This document shows positions 11,376-24,877 of a DNA stretch of 64,000 bases, piece by piece. The stretch is from Notolepis coatsorum (taxonomy: Eukaryota; Chordata; Actinopteri; Aulopiformes; Paralepididae), in NCBI GenBank assembly GCA_963971535.1, contig OZ020585.1, positions 160,200,211 to 160,264,210 of the forward strand, in the 5' to 3' direction. The notes below the pieces were generated by a model. That model was not told the origin of the DNA, did no database searches, and saw nothing but the letters and a program-made list of their open reading frames with translations. Position numbers and translations under genes: made by a program. Within the stretch, counting starts at the first letter, position 1; every line of letters begins with the position of its first letter.

Positions 11376-12004
11376 ATCCAAGGTAGAGAGAGAGAACTCG
11401 CACATGAATTAGGCCCTACCTAATTCTAATACATAATAAACTACCTTATATACGAAATGCAGAGATGCCTTGTCATTTCAGTACAGATTTTTTATACCCC
11501 AAAATGTATAGATATGATTTTTTATACCCCAAAATGTAGACTAGTTAGTTGAACCGAGGTCTCCTAATTATGGATCATGTGCCATAGACTGTATACAGGG
11601 CAGGCAGACGTTAAATAAATTATTTGTCCAAGTGGGAAGACAATATGTTGGTTATTGTTATCCTACCTTTAAAATGTGATCCTTGTTCTTTTTTCTCTCT
11701 CAATATACTCCTGAACTGGTTTTCTCAAGCAGCTCTTGCCCAAATGTATCTAGTTGTGAGACTAACCCTGATTCTGAATATTATGACATTTATAGAAATT
11801 AGATTATGTTTTGCCAACAAGTTGATAATGATTTTTCTTTGTGATTTTTTTTTGTGGTGATTTTTATTATGACTTGTTTAGGACTCGAAACTCAAAGGTT
11901 AGGACTTGGGACTCGACTCGGGACTTGCCTGTCTTGACTTGGGACTTGGGACTCGACTCGGGACTTGCCTGTCTTGACTTGGGACTTGACTCAGGACTTG
12001 AGTA
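11376..12004. other. Interior of the hAT element, AT-rich, non-coding
   Basis: There is a tandem echo of ttttttataccccaaaatgta near 11480-11540, then AT-rich DNA, then the gacttggga-type sub-terminal repeats of the hAT (11870-12005). No transposase coding is recognised. Confidence 0.5.
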
Positions 12005-13095
12005 CCAAATCAAATCAAATCAAATCAAATTTATTTATAGGGCCCGACAACACACGTTAATGTCCCCATGGGCCGTACAGGTCTTCTTTAAACAGGTCAA
12101 GAAGACAACATAACAATAAGTCAAGAACAGAACAAGAACACCATAGGGTCCAAAATTTTTTTAGATGAATGCAAATAAATGAAAGAATGCAAGCACTCCC
12201 AGACATACCCCACGCGAAGGTAAGGAAAAACTCACTAAAACCTAACAATAGGGAAAAAAGCTCCACAGGCAGTGTGGAGGAGAGAAACCTTAGAAGGGCC
12301 GTTCAAGGGGGATCTCCCTTCTTAGATGTTGGTGATAGTAGTGTTGCAGACGGACAGTTGGTAAGCATGCACTCATGTGTGTGGTGAAACACAGATGAGT
12401 GCATGCAATAGCAACTGTACATTTTGAAAAATTAAAGATAGAGCTAATAGCGATAGCAACTGAACATTTTGAAAGATTAAAGATAGAGTTGATAGCGGAT
12501 CTATTTGAGGCACAGGGGCGGCGCAGAGAGGGTCACGTCCTCCCCGTCTTAGTCACGGGACATTCAACACTCCGGTCGTTGCTCAGGGACAGCCGGAGAC
12601 AGGGAGATAGGGGGTGGCGCAGAGAGGGTCGCGAACTCCCCGACATCATCGCGGGACATCCGGCACTCCGGTCACCACTACGAGACCTCCGGAGACAGGG
12701 GGGCACGCAGAGGGGGTCGCAATCTCCCGGCCTTCGTCACGGGACGTCCAACACTCCGGACAACACTCCAGGACAGCAAGTCATAGGAAGACAGGGAGAC
12801 GGGACAGGCGTTAGACAGCTCATGAGATTGTAGTAGGCGGACATAGCAATAGATACAAGTGGTAGGCATATATGTGAATGGAGTAGATATATGAAGTAAG
12901 CGTATTATGTGAATAGAATAGAAGTACTTAACCCAGCAATGAAACCGCGTTGACTGTTAATCTGTTAACAGTCTGTTAATCAGTTGACAGGACCACGGAC
13001 AGACGGCGGAGAATAACTGATCCAAGGCCTCGGAGGTGCATGTAGAGCAGTCACTACAAGCTTGGCCAAGACCCCGAGGCATCCATCACCTTGGT
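12005..13095 (-). mobile_element. Non-LTR retroelement 3' region (family Q, copy 1)
   Basis: It starts with a caaat tail (12005-12030) and carries atttatagggcccgacaaca, then the complement of a segment found again on the plus strand at 46890-47158. On the minus strand this reads with ccctattgttaggttttagt, a common fish LINE 3' UTR motif. The part from 12500 to 12800 has an imperfect internal repeat (gcgcagagagggtc, gggacatcc). The far boundary near 13095 is set by the return of hAT sub-terminal sequence. No reverse transcriptase frame is visible. Confidence 0.6.
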
Positions 13096-13157
13096 CAGCG
13101 CCAGGAGACTTGAGACTGACTTGAGACTTGCAAAACAATGACTTGGTCCCACTTCTG

Positions 13158-15298
13158 GAACATACAGAGAAGAACATACAGAAAAGAACATACAGAGAGG
13201 AACATACAGAGAAGAACATACAGAGAAGAACATACAGAGAGGAACATACAGAGAAGAACATACAGAGAAGAACATACAGAGAAGAACATACAGAGAAGAA
13301 CATACAGAGAGGAACATACAGAGAGGAACATACAGAGAGGAACATACAGAGAGGAACATACAGAGAAGAACATACAGAGAAGAACATACAGAGAGGAACA
13401 TACAGAGAAGAACATACAGAGAAGAACATACAGAGAGGAACATACAGAGAGGAACATACAGAGAAGAACATACAGAGAAGAACATACAGAGAGGAACATA
13501 CAGAGAAGAACATACAGAGAAGAACATACAGAGCAGAACATACAGAGCAGAGCGTACAGAGAGGAACATACAGAGCAGAACATACAGAGAGGAACATACA
13601 GAGCAGAACATACAGAGAGGAACATACAGAGCAGAACATACAGAGAGGAACATACAGAGAGGAACATACAGAGAGGAACATACAGAGCAGAACATACAGA
13701 GAGGAACATACAGAGAGGAACATACAGAGAGGAACATACAGAGCAGAACATACAGAGAGGAACATACAGAGAGGAACATACAGAGCAGAACATACAGAGA
13801 GGAACATACAGAGCAGAACATACAGAGAGGAACATACAGAGCAGAACATACAGAGCAGAACATACAGAGCAGAACATACAGAGAGGAACATACAGAGCAG
13901 AACATACAGAGCAGAACATACAGAGAAGAACATACAGAGAGGAACATACAGAGCAGAACATACAGAGCAGAACATACAGAGAAGAACATACAGAGAGGAA
14001 CATACAGAGCAGAACATACAGAGAAGAACATACAGAGCAGAACATACAGAGAGGAACATACAGAGAGGAACATAGAGAGGAACATACAGAGAGGAACATA
14101 GAGAGGAACATACAGAGCAGAACATACAGAGAAGAACATACAGAGAGGAACATACAGAGAGGAACATACAGAGAAGAACATACAGAGAGGAACATACAGA
14201 GCAGAACATACAGAGAAGAACATACAGAGAAGAACATACAGAGAAGAACATACAGAGAAGAACATACAGAGAGGAACATACAGAGAGGAACATACAGAGA
14301 AGAACATACAGAGAGGAACATACAGAGAAGAACATACAGAGAAGAACATACAGAGAGGAACATACAGAGAAGAACATACAGAGCAGAACATACAGAGCAG
14401 AACATACAGAGCAGAACATACAGAGAGGAACATACAGAGAAGAACATACAGAGAAGAACATACAGAGAGGAACATACAGAGCAGAACATACAGAGCAGAA
14501 CATACAGAGCAGAACATACAGAGCAGAACATACAGAGAGGAACATACAGAGCAGAACATACAGAGAAGAACATACAGAGAGGAACATACAGAGCAGAACA
14601 TACAGAGCAGAACATACAGAGAAGAACATACAGAGAAGAACATACAGAGAGGAACATACAGAGCAGAACATACAGAGAGGAACATACAGAGCAGAACATA
14701 CAGAGCAGAACATACAGAGAGGAACATACAGAGCAGAACATACAGAGCAGAACATACAGAGAGGAACATACAGAGCAGAACATACAGAGAGGAACATACA
14801 GAGAAGAACATACAGAGAAGAACATACAGAGAGGAACATACAGAGAGGAACATACAGAGAGGAACATACAGAGCAGAACATACAGAGCAGAACATACAGA
14901 GCAGAACATACAGAGCAGAACATACAGAGAGGAACATACAGAGCAGAACATACAGAACATACAGAGCAGAACATACAGAGAGGAACATACAGAGGAACAT
15001 ACAGAGCAGAACATACAGAGCAGAACATACAGAGCAGAACATACAGAGAGGAACATACAGAGCAGAACATACAGAGCAGAACATACAGAGAGGAACATAC
15101 AGAGCAGAACATACAGAGCAGAACATACAGAGAGGAACATACAGAGCAGAACATACAGAGCAGAACATACAGAGCAGAGCATACAGAGCAGAACATACAG
15201 AGAGGAACATACAGAGCAGAACATACAGAGCAGAACATACAGAGAGGAACATACAGAGCAGAACATACAGAGCAGAACATACAGAGCAGAGCGTACAT
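13158..15298. repeat. 2.1-kb minisatellite of 14-bp units
   Basis: About 150 head-to-tail copies of cagagaggaacata, with three unit variants: gagaag, gagagg and gagcag before aacata. Units without the c variant dominate to about 13520, and the gagcag variant becomes common after that. Rare short units occur near 14070-14105 and 14950-15000. The units avoid stop codons in several frames, giving artefact frames of over 700 codons on both strands. Confidence 0.98.
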
Positions 15299-16117
15299 TT
15301 TAACTTCACTAATATATTCTTCACTAGATGTTAGTTCAGTGAGAGAGTGAATAAGAATGAATATCCTGATATCTCCTCTGTTGTCTCTCTACCTACAGCA
15401 TCATACAGTTGTGGAATTCTGCATTAAATCATATTATGTGACATCAAATATCTTATCAGATGGGCTCCCTGGCACATACTCTTATCCAATCAATTATGTA
15501 TAAATTTGGGGTCCTTGATTTAAAGAGACGGGCGGCACCCTAGACTAGCTTTTCTATCATTGATGTGATTGTTGTAGCAGCTTTTCTCAGCTGCTTTTAA
15601 GATTGTGATGCAATTTGCAGAGTTTCGTGTGATTTTTCTGGGGGGTTAAATTGCAGGGAATTGGCAGAAATTGCAAAAAACGCAAGTCGGGGAAAAATGA
15701 GGAGGATTGTATTTCATCAGAGTGTAGTTTCCATAGTAACCTGAATGCGTGGTGGTGATGATGTGCAGGGGCAACGATTGTTGTTGTGGGAATTGTGGTC
15801 TTATTATGAGAATTACAACATGGGGCTTAGTTCTCATGATCGAAGCACATCCCCATAAACCTTGTTACTTCATGTGTTTGTTTGATGAGAGAGTGAAGAG
15901 ACTTGCTAAGAACGTTAACTTTTCACACTTGTCAGGTAGAGCTACGCTATGCTTGTTAACGTTAGATTGCAATGTTGATAACAGATTGTACAGCTGTCTG
16001 CCAACAAAGATATAGTTTCATCAGAGAACAAAGGTATTCACAAACCATTCAACGTTGTATTGAAGACTCTGAGTGAGCGGTTAGTATTTATGATTATGTT
16101 TCTGCAGCCCTACAGAC
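15299..16117. other. Unique intergenic DNA
   Basis: No gene recognised. The AT-rich stretch at 15400-15530 (gtgacatcaaatatcttatc, caatcaattatgtataaat) is free of simple repeats. The remainder shows only short frames. Confidence 0.35.
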
Positions 16118-16780
16118 ACATTTACAGTTAGTAATTTAGCTTTTATCCAAAGAGACTTACACGTTCTGTACAACACGTCAACAGGAAGGGTACAACTCTG
16201 GCAGCTAAGGGTCAGGAAGATTGCTTGTGAAACAGTGAGTGCTACAGTCTTGAGTGCATAGTAGTATAGACACATTAGTGAATGGTAAATGGTGCATTTA
16301 TATATCTTTTATCCAAAGCGCTTTACAATTTGTTCCTCACATTTTACCCATTCACTCACACATTCACACATTAACGGCAGAGGCAACCATGCAAGGTGCC
16401 GACCTGCTCATCGGGAGCAGTTAGGGGTTAAATGTCTTGCTCAAGGACACTTCGACACGCTGCCCAGGAGGAGTAGGAATCTAACCGGGAACCTCTGGAT
16501 TACCAGACGACTACTCTATCTCCCGAGCCCCTGTCGCCCCTATTAGTAGTTAGTAATATACAGTAGGCAAGGTCGATTATTTAGTAGCAAAGTGCATGAT
16601 AGTAAAATACGAAGGTTAAGGTTAGGGTATGTATTAGGGTATTTCTTCTTTCTTCTTTCTTCTTCTTCTTTACTTTATTGATTGAAGAAGTGTGTTTTTA
16701 GTCGACAGTGGAATATTGGGAAAGTTTCAGCTGTCCTGACTGTGGCGGGAAGTATATAGCGGAGTTTGGTAACATTTGCA
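16118..16780 (-). mobile_element. L2-like LINE 3' fragment (copy 2), split by a SINE
   Basis: On the minus strand, about 16775-16680 still encodes VRTAETFPIF and RLKTHFFNQ, closely matching the C-terminus in the plus-strand copy at 4559-5007. The 3' UTR continues to the terminal signature, which on the plus strand reads gcttttatccaaagagactt near 16138. A tRNA-derived SINE occupies 16281-16540 within it. Only the 3' part survives, so it is inactive. Confidence 0.75.
16281..16540 (-). mobile_element. tRNA-derived SINE inserted in the L2-like LINE
   Basis: Read on the minus strand, it starts ggggcgacaggggctcggga, a tRNA-like head with an A-box-like region, and ggttagattcc, which matches the B-box of the internal RNA polymerase III promoter. 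The body contains gtccttgagcaagacattta, and the tail has gcgctttggataaaag, the L2-type 3' end that lets such SINEs borrow LINE machinery. Possible flanking duplication: attagt on both sides. Family recognition is strong; activity is unlikely to be judged from one copy. Confidence 0.85.
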
Positions 16781-16934
16781 TTTAATTTGAACATTTAATG
16801 CAGACAAATTGCTGGAATTTTGCCAAATAGTCTGGTTGAATCTTGCAATCGCAAGATGGCGATATCCTGGAGGAACTGCTATGAGGCCTATAAGCCCAAG
16901 GCCGACCTAGGAAGCGACTTGCTGAAGTGTAGAA

Positions 16935-16978
16935 CAATGAGTCAATGAGTCAATGAGTCAATGAGTCAATGAGTCAAT
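16935..16978. repeat. 8-bp microsatellite (aatgagtc)n
   Basis: Five to six copies of aatgagtc, head to tail. Confidence 0.97.
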
Positions 16979-16984
16979 TAGTAA

Positions 16985-17766
16985 ATGTTTGTGAATCCTT
17001 CAGCATACAGTGATAAATACATGAGAACTTTGTCAAATAATTCCGTTGACAAAGTCCTACGACTAAGAGCGTCTTCAGTTGAAGATGGCGATGTGTCCCT
17101 CAAGACACGGTGTCCTCGCCGCCATGGTCTCTCCATCTGGCAGGAGAACCCGGCCACCAGGCGGCCTTTAAAGCCTTTAAAGCGCTCTCAGAGTCGTGGA
17201 GTACAGGAGAAGCACAAAGCTGGATATGATTACCTTACAGGAGGAGTGACGTGTCCCCGCCCTCTGACCCCTGACCCCGCGGCGATGCCCTACACGGAAT
17301 CAAAGCAAACACGGGGCCCGCTGCTCAAAGCCTCTGAAGTGGAGAGATGGAGACCCCAGCCTTTCATTTCCTCCTTCATAAAGATCCCCCCCGAATGAAG
17401 AATGTGATGCAACACACAGAGTCACGTCGGCGCAGCTGAACCCTTATTGAAGGGTCACTGGTAGGATCACTGCGAGAAGGTCACCAAAATAACCCAAATT
17501 CACACCCCCATAATTGAGTAACAGGGGTCGCTGATTGCCGAGGCGAGCGGCGCAGCCGTTGGGGAGGACGTGCCGGTTGAAGTTCCACCGCACCGGCTCT
17601 CCCGGACATTTAGAGAGAGCGGGAGAGGGACAAAAGCGTTTGAAGAGTGTGTTCTTGAAAGACGAGAATGGTGGACGGTCTCTCTCCCCAGGTCCACCAC
17701 TGTGATAAAGATGAAGACTTAATTAACTGAACAGCGGAATTCTAACAGGGCCGCCGCCACACAGGG
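16985..17766. other. Unique intergenic DNA
   Basis: It contains a 137-codon plus-strand frame (16985-17398) with no recognised domain and ordinary intergenic composition. It is not supported as a gene. Confidence 0.4.
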
Positions 17767-18125
<359 letters not shown>

Positions 18126-18181
18126 TGAATTCTCTGTAATTAGATCAATTGGGCATGAAGTGGAGTGGTTTCATTCAGGAG

Positions 18182-18183
<2 letters not shown>

Positions 18184-18248
<65 letters not shown>

Positions 18249-18268
18249 TGCGTGCGTGTGTCTGTGTG
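18184..18268. repeat. (GT)n microsatellite
   Basis: A near-pure GT run to about 18244, then degenerate gcgtgcgtgtg to 18268. Confidence 0.98.
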
Positions 18269-20414
<2,146 letters not shown>

Positions 20415-20545
20415 TTTACACTGTTTATTCATCATAAACATTCTTCATATATATTTATATTCAGGTCTAATTGTATTGCCTATATTTATTGTCTTTCTAC
20501 TATTACCTTGCCCATACCTGTACCCCTTATCTTATCTTAAATCCA
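20415..20545 (+). mobile_element. Dispersed non-LTR 3' end (family P, copy 2)
   Basis: It matches the family P sequence with one unexpanded unit (tattgcctatatttattg) and cttgcccatacctgtacccc, ending in a ttatcttatctta tail at about 20535. Confidence 0.65.
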
Positions 20546-20860
20546 AACAATGACAAAAATATCTGCTATGATTAATTCAAACCAACTCTTAAGTGACATT
20601 CTACAATGATTACAGCGCTGTTATATCTCTCACATATTTGTTTTTGTTGTTATTACATATTCACAAACAAATACATGCCAAATCTGAAGACAGTGACACT
20701 TCTTTATTTTATTTTTATTTTAGGAATTGCCTAACTAGGAATTGCCAAAAAGATAGGTCTCCATAAAGTGCAGTTTAACATAAAACGGAGATACATACTG
20801 TTTGTTGTTCAGATACGAAGGTTAGGACAAGAACGTGTGTCACGCATTGTGCAAATCCAC
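20546..20860. other. AT-rich intergenic, nothing recognised
   Basis: No motif or frame of note before the large minisatellite begins. Confidence 0.4.
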
Positions 20861-23800
20861 CTTGTAGGCAGGAAGGAGGAAGCAGGAAGGAGGAAGCAGC
20901 TTGTAGGCAGGAAGGAGGAGGCAGGAAGGAGGAAGCAGGGAGGAGGAGGCAGGAAGGAGGAAGCATTAAGGAGGAAGCAGCTTGTAGGCAGGAAGGAGGA
21001 GGCAGGAAGGAAGGAGGCAGGAAGGAGGAAGCAGGAAGGAGGAAGCAGCTTGTAGTCAGGGAGGAGGAGGCAGGAAGGAGGAAGCAGGAAGGAGGAAGCA
21101 GCTTGTAGGGAGGAAGGAGGAAGCAGGAAGGAGGAAGCAGGAAGGAGGAAGCAGGAAGGAGGAATCAGCTTGTAGGCAGGAAGGAGGAGGCAGGAAGGAG
21201 GAAGCAGGAAGTAGGAAGCAGGCAGGAGGAAGCAGGAGGCAGGAAGGAGGAGGCAGGAATGAGGAGGCAGGAAGGAGGAATCAGGATGGAGGAGGCAGGA
21301 AGGAGGAAGCAGGAAGGAGGAGGCAGGAATGAGGAGGCAGGAAGGAGGAAGCAGGGTGGAGAAGGCAGGAAGGAGGAAGCAGGAAGGAGGAGGCAGGAAT
21401 GAGGAGGCAGGAAGGAGGAAGCAGGAAGGAGGAGGCAGCTTGTAGAGAGGAAGGAGGAAGCAGGATGGAGGAGGCAGGAAGGATGAAGCAGGAAGGAGGA
21501 AGCAGCTTGTAGGCAGGAAGGAGGAGGCAGGAAGGAGGAAGCAGGAAGGAGGAAGCAGGAAGGAGGAAGCAGGAAGGAGGAATCAGCTTGTAGGCAGGAA
21601 GGAGGAGGCAGGAAAGAGGAAGCAGGAAGGAGGAAGGAGGAGGCAGGAAGGAGGAAGGAGGAAGCAGGAAGGAGGAAGCAGGAAGGAGGAAGGAGGAAGC
21701 AGGAAGCAGAAGGCAGGAAGGAGGAAGCAGGAGGCAGGAAGGAGGAAGCAGTAGGCAGGAAGGAGGAAGGAGGAGGCAGGAAGGAGGAAGCAGAAGGCAG
21801 GAAGGAGGAAGCAGGAGGCAGGAAGGAGGAAGGAGGAGGCAGGAAGGAGGAATCAGCTTGTAGGCAGGAAGGAGGAAGCAGGAAGGAGGAGGCAGGAAGG
21901 AGGAAGGAGGAAGCAGGAAGGAGGAAGCAGGAAGGAGGAAGCAGAAGGCAGGAAGGAGGAAGCAGGATGGAGGAGGCAGGAAGGAGGAAGCAGGAAGGAG
22001 GAGGCAGGAATGAGGAGGCAGGAAGGAGGAAGCAGAAGGCAGGAAGGAGGAGGCAGGAAGGAGGAAGCAGGAAGGAGGAGGCAGGAAGGAGGAAGCAGGA
22101 AGGAGGAAGCAGGAAGGAGGAAGGAGGAGGCAGGAAGGAGGAAGCAGGAAGGAGGAAGCAGCTTGTAGGCAGGAAGGGGGAGGCAGGAAGGAGGAAGCAG
22201 GAAGGAGGAAGCAGGAAGGAGGAAGCAGGAAGGAGGAATCAGCTTGTAGGCAGGAAGGAGGAGGCAGGAAGGAAGAAGGAGGAGGCAGGAAGGAGGAAGG
22301 AGGAAGCAGGAAGGAGGAAGCAGGAAGGAGGAGGCAGGAAGGAGGAAGCAGAAGGCAGGAAGGAGGAAACAGGAGGCAGGAAGGAGGAGGCAGGAAGGAG
22401 GAAGCAGAAGGCAGGAAGGAGGAAGCAGTCGGCAGGAAGGAGGAAGGAGGAGGCAGGAAGGAGGAATCAGCTTGTAGGCAGGAAGGAGGAAGCAGGAAGG
22501 AGGAAGGAGGAGGCAGGAAGGAGGAAGGAGGAGGCAGGAAGGAGGAAGCAGGAAGGAGGAAGCAGAAGGCAGGAAGGAGGAAGCAGGAGGCAGGAAGGAG
22601 GAAGCAGGAGGCAGGAAGGAGGAGGCAGGAAGGAGGAGGCAGGAAGGAGGAGGCAGCTTGTAGAGAGGAAGGAGGAAGCAGGATGGAGGAGGCAGGAAGG
22701 AGGAGGCAGGAAGGAGGAAGCAGGAAGGAGAAGGCAGCTTGTAGGCAGGAAGGAGGAAGCAGGAAGGAGGAGGCAGGAAGGAGGAGGCAGGAAGGAGGAG
22801 GCAGCTTGTAGAGAGGAAGGAGGAAGCAGGATGGAGGAGGCAGGAAGGAGGAGGCAGGAAGGAGGAAGCAGGAAGGAGGAAGCAGGAAGGAGGAGGCAGG
22901 AAGGAGGAAGCAGGAAGGAGGAGGCAGGAAAGAGGAAGCAGGAGGCAGGATGGAATAAGGAGGAAGCAGGAAGGAGGAAGCAGGAGGCAGGAATGAGGAG
23001 GCAGGAATGAGGAGGCAGGAAGGAGGAAGCAAGATGGAGGAAGCAGGAGGCAGGAATGAGGAGGCAGGAAGGAGGAAGCAGGATGGAGGAGGCAGGAAGG
23101 AGGAAGCATGAAGGAGGAGGCAGGAATGAGGAGGCAGGAAGGAGGAAGCAGGAAGGAGGAGGCAGCTTGTAGAGAGGAAGGAGGAAGCAGGAAGGAGGAA
23201 GCAGGAAGGAGGAAGCAGGAAGGAGGAATCAGCTTGTAGGCAGGAAGGAGGAGGCAGGAAGGAGGAAGGAGGAGGCAGGAAGGAGGAGGCAGGAAGGAGG
23301 AAGCAGGATGGAGGAAGGAGGAAGGAGGAAGCATGAGGCAGGAAGGAGGAGGCAGGCATGAGGAGGCAGGAAGGAGGAAGCAGGAAGGAGGAAGCAAGAG
23401 GCAGGAATGAGGAGGCAGGAATGAGGAGGCAGGAAGGAGGAAGCAGGATGGAGGAGGCAGGAAGGAGGAAGCAGGAAGGAGGAGGCAGGAAGGAGGAAGC
23501 AGGAAGGAGGAAGCAGAAGGCAGGAAGGAGGAAGCAGGAGGCAGGAAGGAGGAAGCAGGAGGCAGGAAGGAGGAGGCAGGAAGGAGGAAGCAGGATGGAG
23601 GAAGGAGGAAGCAGGAGGCAGGAAGGAGGAGGCAGGAATGAGGAGGCAGGAAGGAGGAAGCAGGAAGGAGGAGGCAGGAAGGAGGAGGCAGGAATGAGGA
23701 GGCAGGAAGGAGGAAGCAGGAAGGAGGAAGCAGGAAGGAGGAGGCAGCTTGTAGAGAGGAAGGAGGAAGCAGGATGGAGGAGGCAGGAAGGAGGAAGCAG

Positions 23801-24877
23801 GAAGGAGGAGGCAGGAAGGAGGAAGCAGGGTGGAGGAGGCAGGAAGGAGGAGGCAGCTTGTAGAGAGGAAGGAGGAAGCAGGATGGAGGAGGCAGGAAGG
23901 AGGAAGCAGGAAGGAGGAGGCAGGAAGGAGGAAGCAGGAAGGAGGAAGGAGGAGGCAGGAAGGAGGAAGCAGGAAGGAGGAAGCAGCTTGTAGGCAGGAA
24001 GGAGGAGGCAGGAAGGAGGAAGCAGGAAGCAGGAAGGAGGAATCAGCTTGTAGACAGTAAGGAGGAGGCAGGAAGGAGGAAGCAGGAAGGAGGAAGGAGG
24101 AGGCAGGAAGGAGGAATCAGCTTCTAGGCAGGAAGGAGGAAGCAGGAAGGAGGAAGGAGGAGGCAGGAAGGAGGAAGCAGGAAGGAGGAAGCAGGAAGGA
24201 GGAAGGAGGAGGCAGGACGGAGGAAGGAGGAAGCAGGAAGGAGGAAGCAGAAGGCAGGAAGGAGGAAGCAGGAGGCAGGAAGGAGGAAGCAGGAGGCAGG
24301 AAGGAGGGAGCAGGAGGCAGGAAGGAGGAGGCAGGAAGGAGGAAGCAGAAGGCAGGAAGGAGGAAGCAGGAGGCAGGAAGGAGGAAGGAGGAGGCAGGAA
24401 GGAGGAATCAGCTTGTAGGCAGGAAGGAGGAAGCAGGAAGGAGGAAGGAAGAGGCAGGAAGGAGGAAGGAGGAGGCAGGAAGGAGGAAGCAGGAAGGAGG
24501 AAGCAGAAGGCAGGAAGGAGGAAGCAGGAGGCAGGAAGGAGGAAGCAGGAGGCAGGAAGCAGGATGCAGGAAGGAGGAAGCAGGATGGAGGAGGCAGGAA
24601 GGAGGAGGCAGGAAGGAGGAAGCAGGAAGGAGAAGGCAGGAATGAGGAGGCAGGAAGGAGGAAGCAGAAGGCAGGAAGGAGGAGGCAGGAAGGAGGAAGC
24701 AGGAAGGAGGAGGCAGCTTGTAGAGAGGAAGGAGGAAGCAGGAAGGAGGAAGCAGGAAGGAGGAGGCAGCTTGTAGAGAGGAAGGAGGAAGCAGGATGGA
24801 GGAGGCAGGAAGGAGGAAGCAGGAAGGAGGAGGCAGGAAGGAGGAAGCAGGAAGGAGGAAGGAGGAGGCAGGAAGGA
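20861..24877. repeat. Large purine-only 14-bp minisatellite, left block
   Basis: The core unit is gcaggaaggaggaa (14 bp; last base a or g), with variants gatgga, aatgag and aaggagg, and recurring spacers agcttgtaggcag and agcttgtagagag. The plus strand is almost entirely purine apart from the single c and ctt steps. It continues after the LINE at 24878-27115. Minus-strand frames (for example 1,226 codons) are Pro/Ser/Leu/Phe low-complexity products of a stop-free unit and are not called as genes. Confidence 0.98.

Larger units (their letters stand above)
9261..13157. mobile_element. hAT DNA transposon with nested retroelement insertions
   Basis: The 3,897-bp unit begins cagaggtgtggactcgagtc and ends gacttggtcccacttctg; the ends are imperfect inverted repeats starting CAG. 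An exact 8-bp target duplication, gaacatac, lies at 9253-9260 and 13158-13165, inside minisatellite units. The sub-terminal regions are rich in gactcgagtca/gacttg repeats (9264-9420, 11870-12005, 13100-13145). No transposase frame of useful length is left; 9810-9945 might be a decayed exon followed by gtaagt, which is speculative. Two LINE fragments and a third non-LTR 3' end inserted later and account for much of the length. Confidence 0.85.

Noticed and set aside
12399-12833. 144-codon plus-strand frame within the hAT interior
   Set aside because: It contains an imperfect internal repeat, has no recognised domain and lies in a region assigned to a retroelement 3' part on the other strand.
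12980-15324. Frames of over 700 codons on both strands of the 14-bp array
   Set aside because: The same reasoning applies: all three minus frames and one plus frame are open because the unit lacks stops. The peptides are shifted versions of one another.
16470-16540. tRNA gene on the minus strand
   Set aside because: The tRNA-like head has a B-box but is followed by the body and L2-type tail of a SINE, and the cloverleaf is degenerate. It is called as a SINE.
16605-16650. Telomere-like repeat (ggttaaggttagggt)
   Set aside because: Only a few degenerate units with no array; chance or relic at most.
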